Source: HGM13006 sp963649625 (GTDB lineage Bacteria; Bacillota; Clostridia; Oscillospirales; Oscillospiraceae). From it: a DNA stretch of 44,166 nucleotides. Position 1 is the first letter of the stretch; every line of letters begins with the position of its first letter. The notes under the pieces were generated by a model. It was not told where the DNA came from. It did not search any database and was given only the letters and a program-made list of their open reading frames with translations. Shown piece by piece: positions 25,290 through 32,491 of this stretch. Where the stretch lies: assembly GCA_963649625.1 (NCBI GenBank), contig CAVJIP010000165.1, forward strand, positions 1 to 44,166, read 5' to 3'. The translations under genes were made by a program, and so were the position numbers.

Positions 25290-25318
25290 TTTACCTTTGG
25301 CGGCAGATGGAGTATAAT
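25290..25318 (+). promoter_or_regulatory. Promoter of the GAPDH gene
   Basis: TTTACC (25290-25295), 17-base spacer, perfect TATAAT (25313-25318), 81 bases before the start codon. Confidence 0.7.
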
Positions 25319-25398
25319 AGCAGCGATTGACCAAACTGCAACGCAGCTTGGCCAGACAACCTATCCCTGCACAACTGAATAAAAAGGAGATATCTGGC

Positions 25399-26421
25399 AT
25401 GAGTGTAAAAGTGGGTATCAACGGCTTTGGCCGAATCGGACGACTGGCAGTCCGTGAGGCCGCATTCCGTGACGACATTGAAATTGTCGCCATTAACAAC
25501 ACCGTCACCCCGGACTACATGGTCTACAAGCTCAAGTATGACTCCGTTCATGGGGTCTTTCCGGGGGAGCTGAGCTTTGACGACAACGCAATCTATGTCT
25601 GCGGCAAGCGGATTGTTACCTTCCGGGAGAAAGAGCCTCAGGATGTGGACTGGGCCAGCGCCGGCGCAGAGTACATCATTGAATCCACGGGCAAGTTCAC
25701 CTCTGCGGAAAAATGCGCCGGACACTTTGATAGTCCCTCGGTGAAAAGGGTCATTATTTCGGCCCCCGCCAAGGACGACAGCCCCATGTTTGTCATGGGG
25801 GTCAACAACCAGGAGTATGATCCCTCCATGAAGGTGATCTCCAACGCCTCCTGCACCACCAACTGCCTGGCCCCTCTGGCCAAGGTGCTCAACGACAGCT
25901 TTGGGATTCGGATGGGGCTTATGACCACCATCCACTCCACCACCGCCTCTCAAAAGACCGTGGACGGTACCTCCCGGAAGGACTGGCGGGGCGGACGCGC
26001 CGCCGAGGGCAACATCATCCCCTCCTCCACCGGTGCCGCCAAGGCTGTGGGACGGGTGATCCCCGCCCTCAACGGCAAGCTCACTGGCATGAGCTTCCGG
26101 GTTCCCACTCTGGACGTTTCTGTGGTAGACCTGACGATTGAGCTGGAAAAGCACACCAGCTATCAGGAGATCTGCAAAACCATCAAGGAGGCCTCCGAAA
26201 CCTATATGAAGGGCATTCTGGGCTACACCGAGGACGATGTGGTTTCCACGGACTTTGTGGGCGATAAGCGCACCTGCATCTTCGATGCCAAGGCCGGCAT
26301 TGAGCTGGCGGACAACTTCCTGAAGCTGGTGGCCTGGTACGACAATGAGGCCGGCTACACCAGCAAGACCCTGGATCTGGCGTCCTATGTTCATCAGCGG
26401 GATTTGGCCGCCGGTCTGTAA
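25399..26421 (+). CDS. gap: Glyceraldehyde-3-phosphate dehydrogenase
   Basis: Phosphorylating GAPDH of glycolysis, 340 residues. The Rossmann motif is KVGINGFGRIGR (residues 4-15), and the catalytic Cys is in SNASCTTNC (about Cys152), with the usual C-terminal AWYDNEAGYTSKTLDL. The position that is normally Asp in NAD-specific enzymes (ND of VAVND) is Asn34 here (VAINNTVTPDYM), which could relax coenzyme choice towards NADP. ATG 25399 follows AAGGAG; the frame is open to 25327, but that extension lies just past the -10 box and is rejected. It stands alone with its own promoter and terminator, not next to pgk or tpi. Confidence 0.96.
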   Translation: MSVKVGINGFGRIGRLAVREAAFRDDIEIVAINNTVTPDYMVYKLKYDSVHGVFPGELSFDDNAIYVCGKRIVTFREKEPQDVDWASAGAEYIIESTGKFTSAEKCAGHFDSPSVKRVIISAPAKDDSPMFVMGVNNQEYDPSMKVISNASCTTNCLAPLAKVLNDSFGIRMGLMTTIHSTTASQKTVDGTSRKDWRGGRAAEGNIIPSSTGAAKAVGRVIPALNGKLTGMSFRVPTLDVSVVDLTIELEKHTSYQEICKTIKEASETYMKGILGYTEDDVVSTDFVGDKRTCIFDAKAGIELADNFLKLVAWYDNEAGYTSKTLDLASYVHQRDLAAGL

Positions 26422-26435
26422 GCCTAATATATCCA

Positions 26436-26465
26436 GTAAGCCCCCGGCGAAAGCCGGGGGCTTAC
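26436..26465. terminator. Bidirectional terminator after GAPDH
   Basis: Perfect 13-bp GC stem (26436-26448 with 26453-26465) with a GAAA loop, between convergent gap and ABC exporter genes. T-rich sequence follows on the plus strand. Confidence 0.75.
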
Positions 26466-26486
26466 GTTCTGTCTTATGGTCTGCCG

Positions 26487-28484
26487 TCACTCCAGCATAT
26501 GCTGTCCCGTGTATAGCTCGTAGTACCGGCCACCTTGGGCCAGCAGCTCCTGATGGCTGCCGCACTCCACGATCTGGCCCGCTTCAATGACGCATATTTT
26601 GTCGGAGTTCCGCACGGTGGAAAGCCGGTGGGCAATGACAAACACGGTTCTGCCCTGCATCAGGCCATCCATGCCCTTTTCGATCTCCTTCTCGGTCCGG
26701 GTGTCGATGGAGGAGGTGGCCTCGTCCATAATCAGCACCGGAGGCTTTGCCACCGCCGCCCGGGCAATGTTCAAAAGCTGCCTCTGACCCTGGGACAGGC
26801 TGCTGCCGTCGCCGGTGATATAGGTGTTGAAGCCGTCGGGCAGTTCGGAGATAAAGTTATAGGCGTTGGCGGTTTTGGCCGCCTGGATGCACTCCTCATC
26901 GGTGGCATTGAGCCGCCCGTAGCGGATGTTCTCCATAATGGTGCCGGAGAACAGATGGGTATCCTGGAGAATCACCACCAGGCTCCGCCGCAGGTCGTCC
27001 TTTTTAATTTGCTTCACATCAATGCCGTCATAAAGGATTCGTCCCTCCTGGACATCGTAGAACCGATTGATCAGGTTGGTGATGGTGGTCTTGCCTGCCC
27101 CGGTGGAGCCTACAAAGGCCACCTTCTGGCCCGGCAGTGCCTCCACGGACAGGTGCTTCAGCACTGGTTTCCCCTCCACATAGTGGAAGGAAATATCCTG
27201 AATCTCCACATGGCCCTTCAGGGGCACCAGCTGGCCCTGGGGCGTTTTCCAGGCCTCCCCGGTACAGGTGCGCCAGTCGCCAACCTCCTGGCCCTGGTCG
27301 TTGACGGGCACCATGATAATGTCGCCCTCGTCCACCTCCGGCTCTGCGTCCATCACCGCAAAGATGCGCTCTGCGCCGGCCACGGCACTGAGCAAGGTGA
27401 CGATCTGCTGGGAAACCTGGTTAATGGGCATGGCCACCTGCTTGGTATAGTTCAGGTAAACGCCCAGGGAGCCAATGGTAAACACCACGCCGCCCAGAGC
27501 TGTCCCGTTGATGACAAACAGTCCACCCACCACGGCAGTCACCGCATAGCAGATGCCCATGACCTGGTTCAGCACCGGCATAATAATCATGCCCACATAG
27601 GTGGCATCCATGGCGGCATCCCGGTAGGCGATGTTCTTTTCGGTGAACTCCGCCTTGATTTCCTCCTCATAGTTAAAGGCCTTGACCACCTTGATGCCCT
27701 CTACCATTTCCTCCACATAGGCGTTGACCAGACCCAGGTTCTTCTGCTGCTTACGGTAGAGCTTCTTGGACTTTTTGCTGATTTTCCGCACGATTACATA
27801 GTCCGCCGCCAGAACGATCACGGTGATAATAAACAGAATATAGTTGAGGTAGATCATCATGGCCACGGTTCCCACAAAGGTGAGCACCGAGGAGATCAGC
27901 ATGGTAACGGTCTGCTCCATGGCCATCTGGACGTTGTCTGCGTCGTTGGTAAAGCGGCTCATGATCTCTCCGTTGCCGTGGGCGTCATAGTAGGAGATGG
28001 GCATGGCCTGGAGCTTGTCGAACAAATCCCTCCGAAGCCGGTTAATGGCCCGCTGAGACAGGAAGCTCATCAAAAGTCCCTGACCGTAGGAGGCCGCCGA
28101 TCCCAGAAGGTAGATGCCCAGGAGCTTCATCAGCTCTCCGGCCAGTGCCATCCAGCAATGGGAGTTCCAGCTTTCGCCTATATAGGGAACGATATAATCG
28201 TCAATCAGCGGCTTGAGGAAATAGCCTGCCGCCAGGTTGGCCAGGGTGGAAATCAGCATCATCACCAGCACCGCAATCAGCAGGGCCTTGTTTGCCACCA
28301 CATAGTTCAGCAGCCGGAGCATGGTGCCCTTGGTGTCCTTGGGCTTTCGGAAGTCCTTTGCGCCGCCGGGGCCCCGCTGTCCCCGCATGGAGCCGGTATA
28401 GCTCCCCTCCTCATCGTCCTCCTCCTCATCGGCGGACTTCTTCTTGGTGTCTACTGCCGGTGCGGTTTCCTTCTTCTTACTCAC
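26487..28484 (-). CDS. ABC exporter half-transporter, catalytically complete subunit (GTG start)
   Basis: Membrane-fused ABC exporter, 665 residues. A charged cytoplasmic leader of about 70 residues (poly-Asp/Glu stretch) precedes six membrane helices, then the ATPase. Walker A is GSTGAGKTT near residue 456, the signature is LSQGQRQLLNIARA, and Walker B is VLIMDEATSSIDT with the catalytic Glu. The GTG at 28484 is chosen because AAGGGGGTGG lies just upstream; it overlaps the partner gene's end by eight bases. The two subunits form a heterodimeric exporter of the BmrCD/TM287-288 type, and a MarR regulator upstream suggests drug or toxic-compound efflux. This subunit's Walker B is intact, while its partner's is degenerate. 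Confidence 0.9.
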   Translation of the reverse strand: MSKKKETAPAVDTKKKSADEEEDDEEGSYTGSMRGQRGPGGAKDFRKPKDTKGTMLRLLNYVVANKALLIAVLVMMLISTLANLAAGYFLKPLIDDYIVPYIGESWNSHCWMALAGELMKLLGIYLLGSAASYGQGLLMSFLSQRAINRLRRDLFDKLQAMPISYYDAHGNGEIMSRFTNDADNVQMAMEQTVTMLISSVLTFVGTVAMMIYLNYILFIITVIVLAADYVIVRKISKKSKKLYRKQQKNLGLVNAYVEEMVEGIKVVKAFNYEEEIKAEFTEKNIAYRDAAMDATYVGMIIMPVLNQVMGICYAVTAVVGGLFVINGTALGGVVFTIGSLGVYLNYTKQVAMPINQVSQQIVTLLSAVAGAERIFAVMDAEPEVDEGDIIMVPVNDQGQEVGDWRTCTGEAWKTPQGQLVPLKGHVEIQDISFHYVEGKPVLKHLSVEALPGQKVAFVGSTGAGKTTITNLINRFYDVQEGRILYDGIDVKQIKKDDLRRSLVVILQDTHLFSGTIMENIRYGRLNATDEECIQAAKTANAYNFISELPDGFNTYITGDGSSLSQGQRQLLNIARAAVAKPPVLIMDEATSSIDTRTEKEIEKGMDGLMQGRTVFVIAHRLSTVRNSDKICVIEAGQIVECGSHQELLAQGGRYYELYTGQHMLE

Positions 28485-30219
28485 TAAGGCCACCCCCTTC
28501 CTGCTGAGAGGCATAGATTTCCTGATACACCCGGCAGCGGGCCATCAGCTCGTCGTGGGTGCCCATGTCGTTGACGGTGCCGTCCTCCAGGACGATGATC
28601 TGGTCGGCATACTGCACCGAGGAGATACGCTGGGCCACCAGCAGCACCGTGGTGTTCTTATACTTATTATAGAAGGCCTCACGAATCTTGGCCTCCGTGC
28701 CGGAGTCCACCGCAGAGGTGGAGTCGTCCAAAATCAGGATGGAGGGCTTTTTCAGCATGGCCCTGGCGATACACAGCCGCTGCTTCTGACCGCCGGAGAC
28801 GTTGACACCGCCCTGGTCGATTGCCGTGTCCAGGCCCTCCGGGAACCGTGAGATAAACTCATAGGCCTGGGAGTCCTTTGTGGCATCCAGCAGAGTCTCG
28901 TCATCGGCTCCCGGTGCGCCCCACTGGAGATTGGAACGGATGGTGCCGGTAAAGAGCAGGTTGCTCTGGAGCACCATGCCGATGTTCTCCCGAAGATGCC
29001 GGAGGCTATAGTCCTTGACGTTTTTGCCGTCTACATACACATTGCCCTCGGCGGTGTCGTAGAACCGGGGAATCAGGCTGACCAGACTGGTTTTCCCCTC
29101 GCCGGTGGAACCCACAATGGCCACAAAGGAGCCTGCGGGCACATGGAAATTCAGATCCCGCAGGATCATGCCCTGCCGGTCAGTCTGGGGATAGCGGAAG
29201 GAGACGTGCTCAAAGACAATGTCTCCCTGAATGGGCTTGCCCTCGTCCTCATCGGACTGGCTGTCCTGAATGTCCGGCTCATGGTTGAGTACCTCGCAGA
29301 CCCGGTGGCCGCAGGCCCGGGCCCGGGTCATGCCCATGAGCACCATGGAGAACATCATAACGCTCATCAAAATATTGTTGATGTAGGTGACAAAGCTCAG
29401 AAGCTGGCCGGACTGGAGCTGGCCGGTGCCTACCATTTTTCCGCCGAACCAGTAGATGGCCAGAGTGGTTCCATAGAGCACCATTCTGGTGGCAGGCTCC
29501 ATCACGCTCAGGCGAATGGTGGCGGAAATGGAGGTTTTCATCAGGTCGTCATTGGCCTTTTTGAACTTGAGCTTCTCATAGCTCATGCGTACAAAGCTCT
29601 TGACCACCCGGATGGCGATCAGGTTCTCCTGGACGGAGGCGTTCAGGTCGTCAATCTTGGTCTGCATGACCTCAAAGAGATAGACGGTAAACTTCATCAC
29701 CAGCAGCACCACACCCAGCAGGGTGGGAATGGCCACCAGAAAGGTAATGCTGAGCTTCCAGTTCATCCGAATACAAATCACCATGGAGATAATCAGCAGA
29801 GACGGTGCCCGAATCAACACCCGGGTCATTTCCATGGCGGTCTGCTGGAGTTGCTTTACGTCGGTGGTACATCGCGTCACCAGGGAGGCGGTGGAGAATT
29901 TATCCACATCTGCAAAGGAGAAGCTCTGCACCTTCTTAAAAATAGCCTGGCGAAGGTTGTAGCCAAAGCCCTGGGAGGCCTTTGCGGAGAATTTCGCCGC
30001 AAAAATGCCGTCCACAATGCCCAGGGCCGCCACCAGCACCATAATGCCCCCGATCAGGAGCATATAGGAAACGTCCCGGTTTGCCACACCCTCGTCTACA
30101 ATCCGGCCCATCAGATAGGGCAGGAGCAGCTCGGCCAGGGCCTCGCCCACCACCAGCAGGGGAGACAGGATGAAGTACTTCCGATATTGCTGAATGTACC
30201 CCATCAGTTGTTTGAGCAT
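28477..30219 (-). CDS. ABC exporter half-transporter, degenerate-site subunit
   Basis: Partner ABC exporter subunit, 580 residues: six membrane helices, then the ATPase with Walker A GSTGEGKTSL near residue 367, signature VSGGQKQRLCIARA and Walker B ILILDDSTSAVD. The residue after the Walker B Asp is Asp rather than the catalytic Glu, the known mark of the non-hydrolysing site in heterodimeric exporters such as TM287/288. ATG 30219 follows AGGAGG at nine bases; the frame open to 30276 runs into the MarR gene and is rejected. It lies 13 bases after the MarR gene, so the three are one operon. The substrate is unknown. Confidence 0.92.
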   Translation of the reverse strand: MLKQLMGYIQQYRKYFILSPLLVVGEALAELLLPYLMGRIVDEGVANRDVSYMLLIGGIMVLVAALGIVDGIFAAKFSAKASQGFGYNLRQAIFKKVQSFSFADVDKFSTASLVTRCTTDVKQLQQTAMEMTRVLIRAPSLLIISMVICIRMNWKLSITFLVAIPTLLGVVLLVMKFTVYLFEVMQTKIDDLNASVQENLIAIRVVKSFVRMSYEKLKFKKANDDLMKTSISATIRLSVMEPATRMVLYGTTLAIYWFGGKMVGTGQLQSGQLLSFVTYINNILMSVMMFSMVLMGMTRARACGHRVCEVLNHEPDIQDSQSDEDEGKPIQGDIVFEHVSFRYPQTDRQGMILRDLNFHVPAGSFVAIVGSTGEGKTSLVSLIPRFYDTAEGNVYVDGKNVKDYSLRHLRENIGMVLQSNLLFTGTIRSNLQWGAPGADDETLLDATKDSQAYEFISRFPEGLDTAIDQGGVNVSGGQKQRLCIARAMLKKPSILILDDSTSAVDSGTEAKIREAFYNKYKNTTVLLVAQRISSVQYADQIIVLEDGTVNDMGTHDELMARCRVYQEIYASQQEGGGLSE

Positions 30220-30232
30220 AGATGGTTTCCTC

Positions 30233-30700
30233 CTAACTTTGCGGAACCTCGGCACAAGTGTGATCCAGATTTTCAATCATCCGCCGGTAAAGGCCGGCGA
30301 TGCTGTCCAGATCCTCCGGGGAAAAGCCCCGGTACATACCGTGATCCAGCGTTTCAAATACTTCGTCAATGAGCCGGGCCGCCTGCCTGCCCTTCTCGGT
30401 GATGGTGATGGGCTTGCATCTGAGATCCTCGGCGTTGGAGAGCTTTTTTACATAGCCGTCCCGCTCCATGGACTTCAGAGAGACCGTCACCGTGGCCGGA
30501 GAAACCCGCAGCCGTCGGGCCAGCTCCTTCTGGGATTCGATGGTGCCGTCTTTTTGCTGTGCCAAAATACAGAGGATCATGGGCTGCCCGATATTGCCGA
30601 TTCCCTTCCTGTCCAGCAGCACATCCACGGCAATGTGGTGCTTTCTGTCCAGGGCGTGGAACAGCTGCTCCGGGCTCCCATCCTGAAAACGAACACCCAA
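30233..30700 (-). CDS. MarR-family regulator of the ABC exporter (TTG start)
   Basis: MarR-type winged helix regulator, 155 residues from a TTG. The helix-turn-helix is QKELARRLRVSPATVTVSLKSMERDGYVKK, and the wing is NAEDLRCKPITITEKGRQ. The frame is open to 30796, but that codon overlaps the promoter's -35 box, so translation cannot begin there. TTG 30700 lies eight bases after AAGGAGG and downstream of the expected transcript start. It leads the exporter operon and probably represses it; an imperfect palindrome at 30746-30762 over the start site is a candidate operator. Confidence 0.85.
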   Translation of the reverse strand: MGVRFQDGSPEQLFHALDRKHHIAVDVLLDRKGIGNIGQPMILCILAQQKDGTIESQKELARRLRVSPATVTVSLKSMERDGYVKKLSNAEDLRCKPITITEKGRQAARLIDEVFETLDHGMYRGFSPEDLDSIAGLYRRMIENLDHTCAEVPQS

Positions 30701-30745
30701 ACGGGTTGCCTCCTTCCATAAAAAATATCGTTCCGTATGATTAGC

Positions 30746-30762
30746 ATACAAACGATTTGCAT
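30746..30762 (-). promoter_or_regulatory. Candidate operator at the exporter promoter
   Basis: Inverted arms ATACAAA and TTTGCAT (6 of 7 matching) around a three-base centre, just downstream of the -10 box. Its position fits repression by the MarR protein encoded next. Confidence 0.45.
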
Positions 30763-30767
30763 AGGAG

Positions 30768-30796
30768 ATAATACGCCCTTCTCCTGAAATTGTCAA
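30768..30796 (-). promoter_or_regulatory. Promoter of the MarR/ABC exporter operon
   Basis: Minus strand perfect TTGACA (30791-30796), 17-base spacer, TATTAT (30768-30773). Confidence 0.85.
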
Positions 30797-30847
30797 GAGG
30801 TTTCCTGTAAAATTCTCAAAAATTTAATTCTCTAACTATTTGTATGC

Positions 30848-30868
30848 GAAATAATTGCCGATTATTTC
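30848..30868. promoter_or_regulatory. Inverted repeat between the exporter and bioY promoters
   Basis: Perfect eight-base arms GAAATAAT and ATTATTTC around five bases, in an AT-rich stretch. It lies about 90 bases upstream of both divergent start sites. Protein and role unknown. Confidence 0.35.
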
Positions 30869-30882
30869 AAATATTTGTTATG

Positions 30883-30917
30883 TTGTAGACCAGTTTGCTG
30901 CACAACAAGGTTGACAT
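30883..30917 (+). promoter_or_regulatory. BirA-like operator over the bioY promoter
   Basis: TTGTAGACC (30883-30891), 17 bases, then GGTTGACAT (30909-30917) resembles the biotin repressor pattern of Firmicutes (TTGTnAACC, spacer, GGTTnACAA). The spacer is slightly long and the arms match at six of nine positions. The right arm covers the -35 box. Confidence 0.5.
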
Positions 30918-30938
30918 TCCCCAGCAATCTGCTATAAT
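30911..30938 (+). promoter_or_regulatory. Promoter of bioY
   Basis: Perfect TTGACA (30911-30916), 16-base spacer, perfect TATAAT (30933-30938). The start codon is 24 bases downstream, giving a short leader. Confidence 0.85.
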
Positions 30939-30961
30939 TTGCTCCACAAGGAGGCGGTTCT

Positions 30962-31516
30962 ATGACCACCGCAAAATCACATCTTTCCACCTATGAGCTT
31001 TGCGCTGCGGCCCTGGGGGCGGCCCTGATGGCCATTTGCGCCTGGATCTCCGTTCCCGCCGCCGTACCCTTCACCCTCCAAACCTTTGCGGTATTTCTGG
31101 TGACGGGGCTGCTGGGCCTGAAATGCGGCACCCTCAGCGTGGTGGTCTATCTGCTGCTGGGGGCCCTGGGCCTGCCGGTATTCGCCGGGTTTCAGGGCGG
31201 TCTGGGGAGTCTGCTAGGCGTTACCGGCGGCTACCTGATCGGCTTTGTGTTTACGGCTCTTGCGGTGGGCCTGACCCTCCGGCTGCTGGGCCGGAGCCTA
31301 CCTGCCCTGCTGCTGGCCATGGTGCTGGGGCTGATGCTGTGCTACGGCTTCGGCTCCGCCTGGTTCCTGATTCTCTACACCAAAACCAAGGGGGCCATCG
31401 CCCTGGGCACCGTCCTTGCCACCTGCGTGTTGCCCTTCCTGGTTCCGGACGGAATCAAAATTCTCCTGGCAGCCCTGCTCACCAAAAGGCTCCAGGAGAA
31501 ACTGCCGGTTCATTGA
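30962..31516 (+). CDS. bioY: Biotin transporter substrate-binding component BioY
   Basis: S-component of an ECF-type biotin importer, 184 residues, almost wholly membrane-embedded with about six helices. AVPFTLQTFAVFLVTGLLGLK and the GLPVFAGFQGGLGSLLGVTGGYLIGF segment are BioY marks. It captures biotin and docks with a shared ECF ATPase/T module, which is not encoded here. AAGGAGG precedes the ATG. A BirA-like operator over its strong promoter indicates repression when biotin is ample. No biotin synthesis genes are adjacent, suggesting reliance on uptake. Confidence 0.93.
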   Translation: MTTAKSHLSTYELCAAALGAALMAICAWISVPAAVPFTLQTFAVFLVTGLLGLKCGTLSVVVYLLLGALGLPVFAGFQGGLGSLLGVTGGYLIGFVFTALAVGLTLRLLGRSLPALLLAMVLGLMLCYGFGSAWFLILYTKTKGAIALGTVLATCVLPFLVPDGIKILLAALLTKRLQEKLPVH

Positions 31517-31534
31517 CCGGGGCGCACAACACCG

Positions 31535-31677
31535 AAGGGACTGTCTCAAAATAGATTTTCCTAAAAATCAGTCCAACAAAAAAGTCGCGAAAATCCGGTT
31601 TTTATCGGATTTTCACGACTTTTTCCAACTTTTGATAGGGATATTTTCTTACAATTCGCATTGTGAGACAGTCCCTT
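31535..31677. repeat. MITE-like element A, second copy
   Basis: A 143-bp copy of the element at 23832-23979. Its 18-base ends (31535-31552, 31660-31677; one mismatch) contain GGGACTGTCTCA. The central hairpin (31582-31597 with 31606-31621) has one changed pair, and the loop is identical to the first copy. It again fills the space between convergent genes (bioY and a phosphatase) and probably serves as a two-way terminator. Confidence 0.8.
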
Positions 31678-31683
31678 TCCCTA

Positions 31684-32448
31684 TCAGTCCACCAGCTTGC
31701 TCCGAATGGTCACCAGCACCTGCTCCGGCACCTGGATGCTCCGCAGATACTCCACCACCCCTCCATACTCCTTCTGAAAATGATCCAGCAGGGTAAGCAT
31801 GGCGGAGGCCGGTGTCTCAAAGAAGCTCTGAGGCAGACCCATGGGGGGCTGCCGTCCCTCCGTTCCCTCCGGGGGAGGCCCCAGCTTTACGCTGCCGGAG
31901 CGCATCCGTCCATACAAAGGCTCCAGAAACACCTGGCTGACGCAGTAGTCCGCCGCAATATCCGCCCGTTCCACTCCCGCAATGCTCAGAAGATAGCAGG
32001 TCATCAGGCCGGTGCGGTCCTTGCCGGTGGTGCAGTGATACAGCAGTACCCCGGGGTTCTCCGCCGCAATGGTCAGCACCTCTCTGGCCCAGGCCCTGGC
32101 CCCCTCCGCCATGGAGATATAGTGCTCTCCCCAGCTGATTTCCCCTCTGGGCGGGCGGGTGGTGCCGGAACCGGCCATGGCCGCCTCGTCAAACACCGGG
32201 CAGTGATAATAGGGCAGCAGGGCCTTTAGGTCGCTGGGCCGGGCCTCCGCCTCCTTGTCTCCCCGGAAATCTATGCTGGCCGTCACCCCATAGGCCTTCA
32301 AATAGTCAAGGTCTCCCTGGGGCAGCTCCACCGGGGCCTCGCTGCGGACAAACACCCCGAATTTTGTGGCGCAGCCGTCCCGGGTGGGAAAGCCTCCCAG
32401 ATCTCTGGCGTTGTACAGTCCTTTTGTCATCAATCGTCTTGTCTGCAT
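31684..32448 (-). CDS. Tyrosine/serine protein phosphatase, dual-specificity type
   Basis: A 254-residue phosphatase of the bacterial tyrosine phosphatase group (Y_phosphatase3-like). YHCTTGKDRTGLMT near residue 138 is the HCxxGxxR catalytic loop with a Lys-Asp typical of this group and of MptpB-like enzymes that accept phosphotyrosine, phosphoserine and phosphoinositides. Upstream, NARDLGGFPTRDG and SIDFRGDKEAEARP fit the family N-terminus. GAGGAG precedes the ATG. It lies 43 bases after the FtsX-type permease gene on the same strand and may be co-transcribed. The substrate is unknown. Confidence 0.9.
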   Translation of the reverse strand: MQTRRLMTKGLYNARDLGGFPTRDGCATKFGVFVRSEAPVELPQGDLDYLKAYGVTASIDFRGDKEAEARPSDLKALLPYYHCPVFDEAAMAGSGTTRPPRGEISWGEHYISMAEGARAWAREVLTIAAENPGVLLYHCTTGKDRTGLMTCYLLSIAGVERADIAADYCVSQVFLEPLYGRMRSGSVKLGPPPEGTEGRQPPMGLPQSFFETPASAMLTLLDHFQKEYGGVVEYLRSIQVPEQVLVTIRSKLVD

Positions 32449-32491
32449 AAAATCTCCTCTTTCTTGTTATTTTTCCTTTTTTACTTTTTTG

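Larger units (their letters stand above)
25089..25398. other. Divergent intergenic region, histidine kinase / GAPDH
   Basis: 310 bases between divergent starts. It holds one promoter for each gene (described separately) and the GAPDH leader of about 75 bases. I see no small gene or stable hairpin in the rest. Confidence 0.6.

Noticed and set aside
26535..30372. Long plus-strand frames (650 and 458 codons) across the ABC exporter genes
   Set aside because: His/Gly/Val-rich shadows of two clear ABC subunits.
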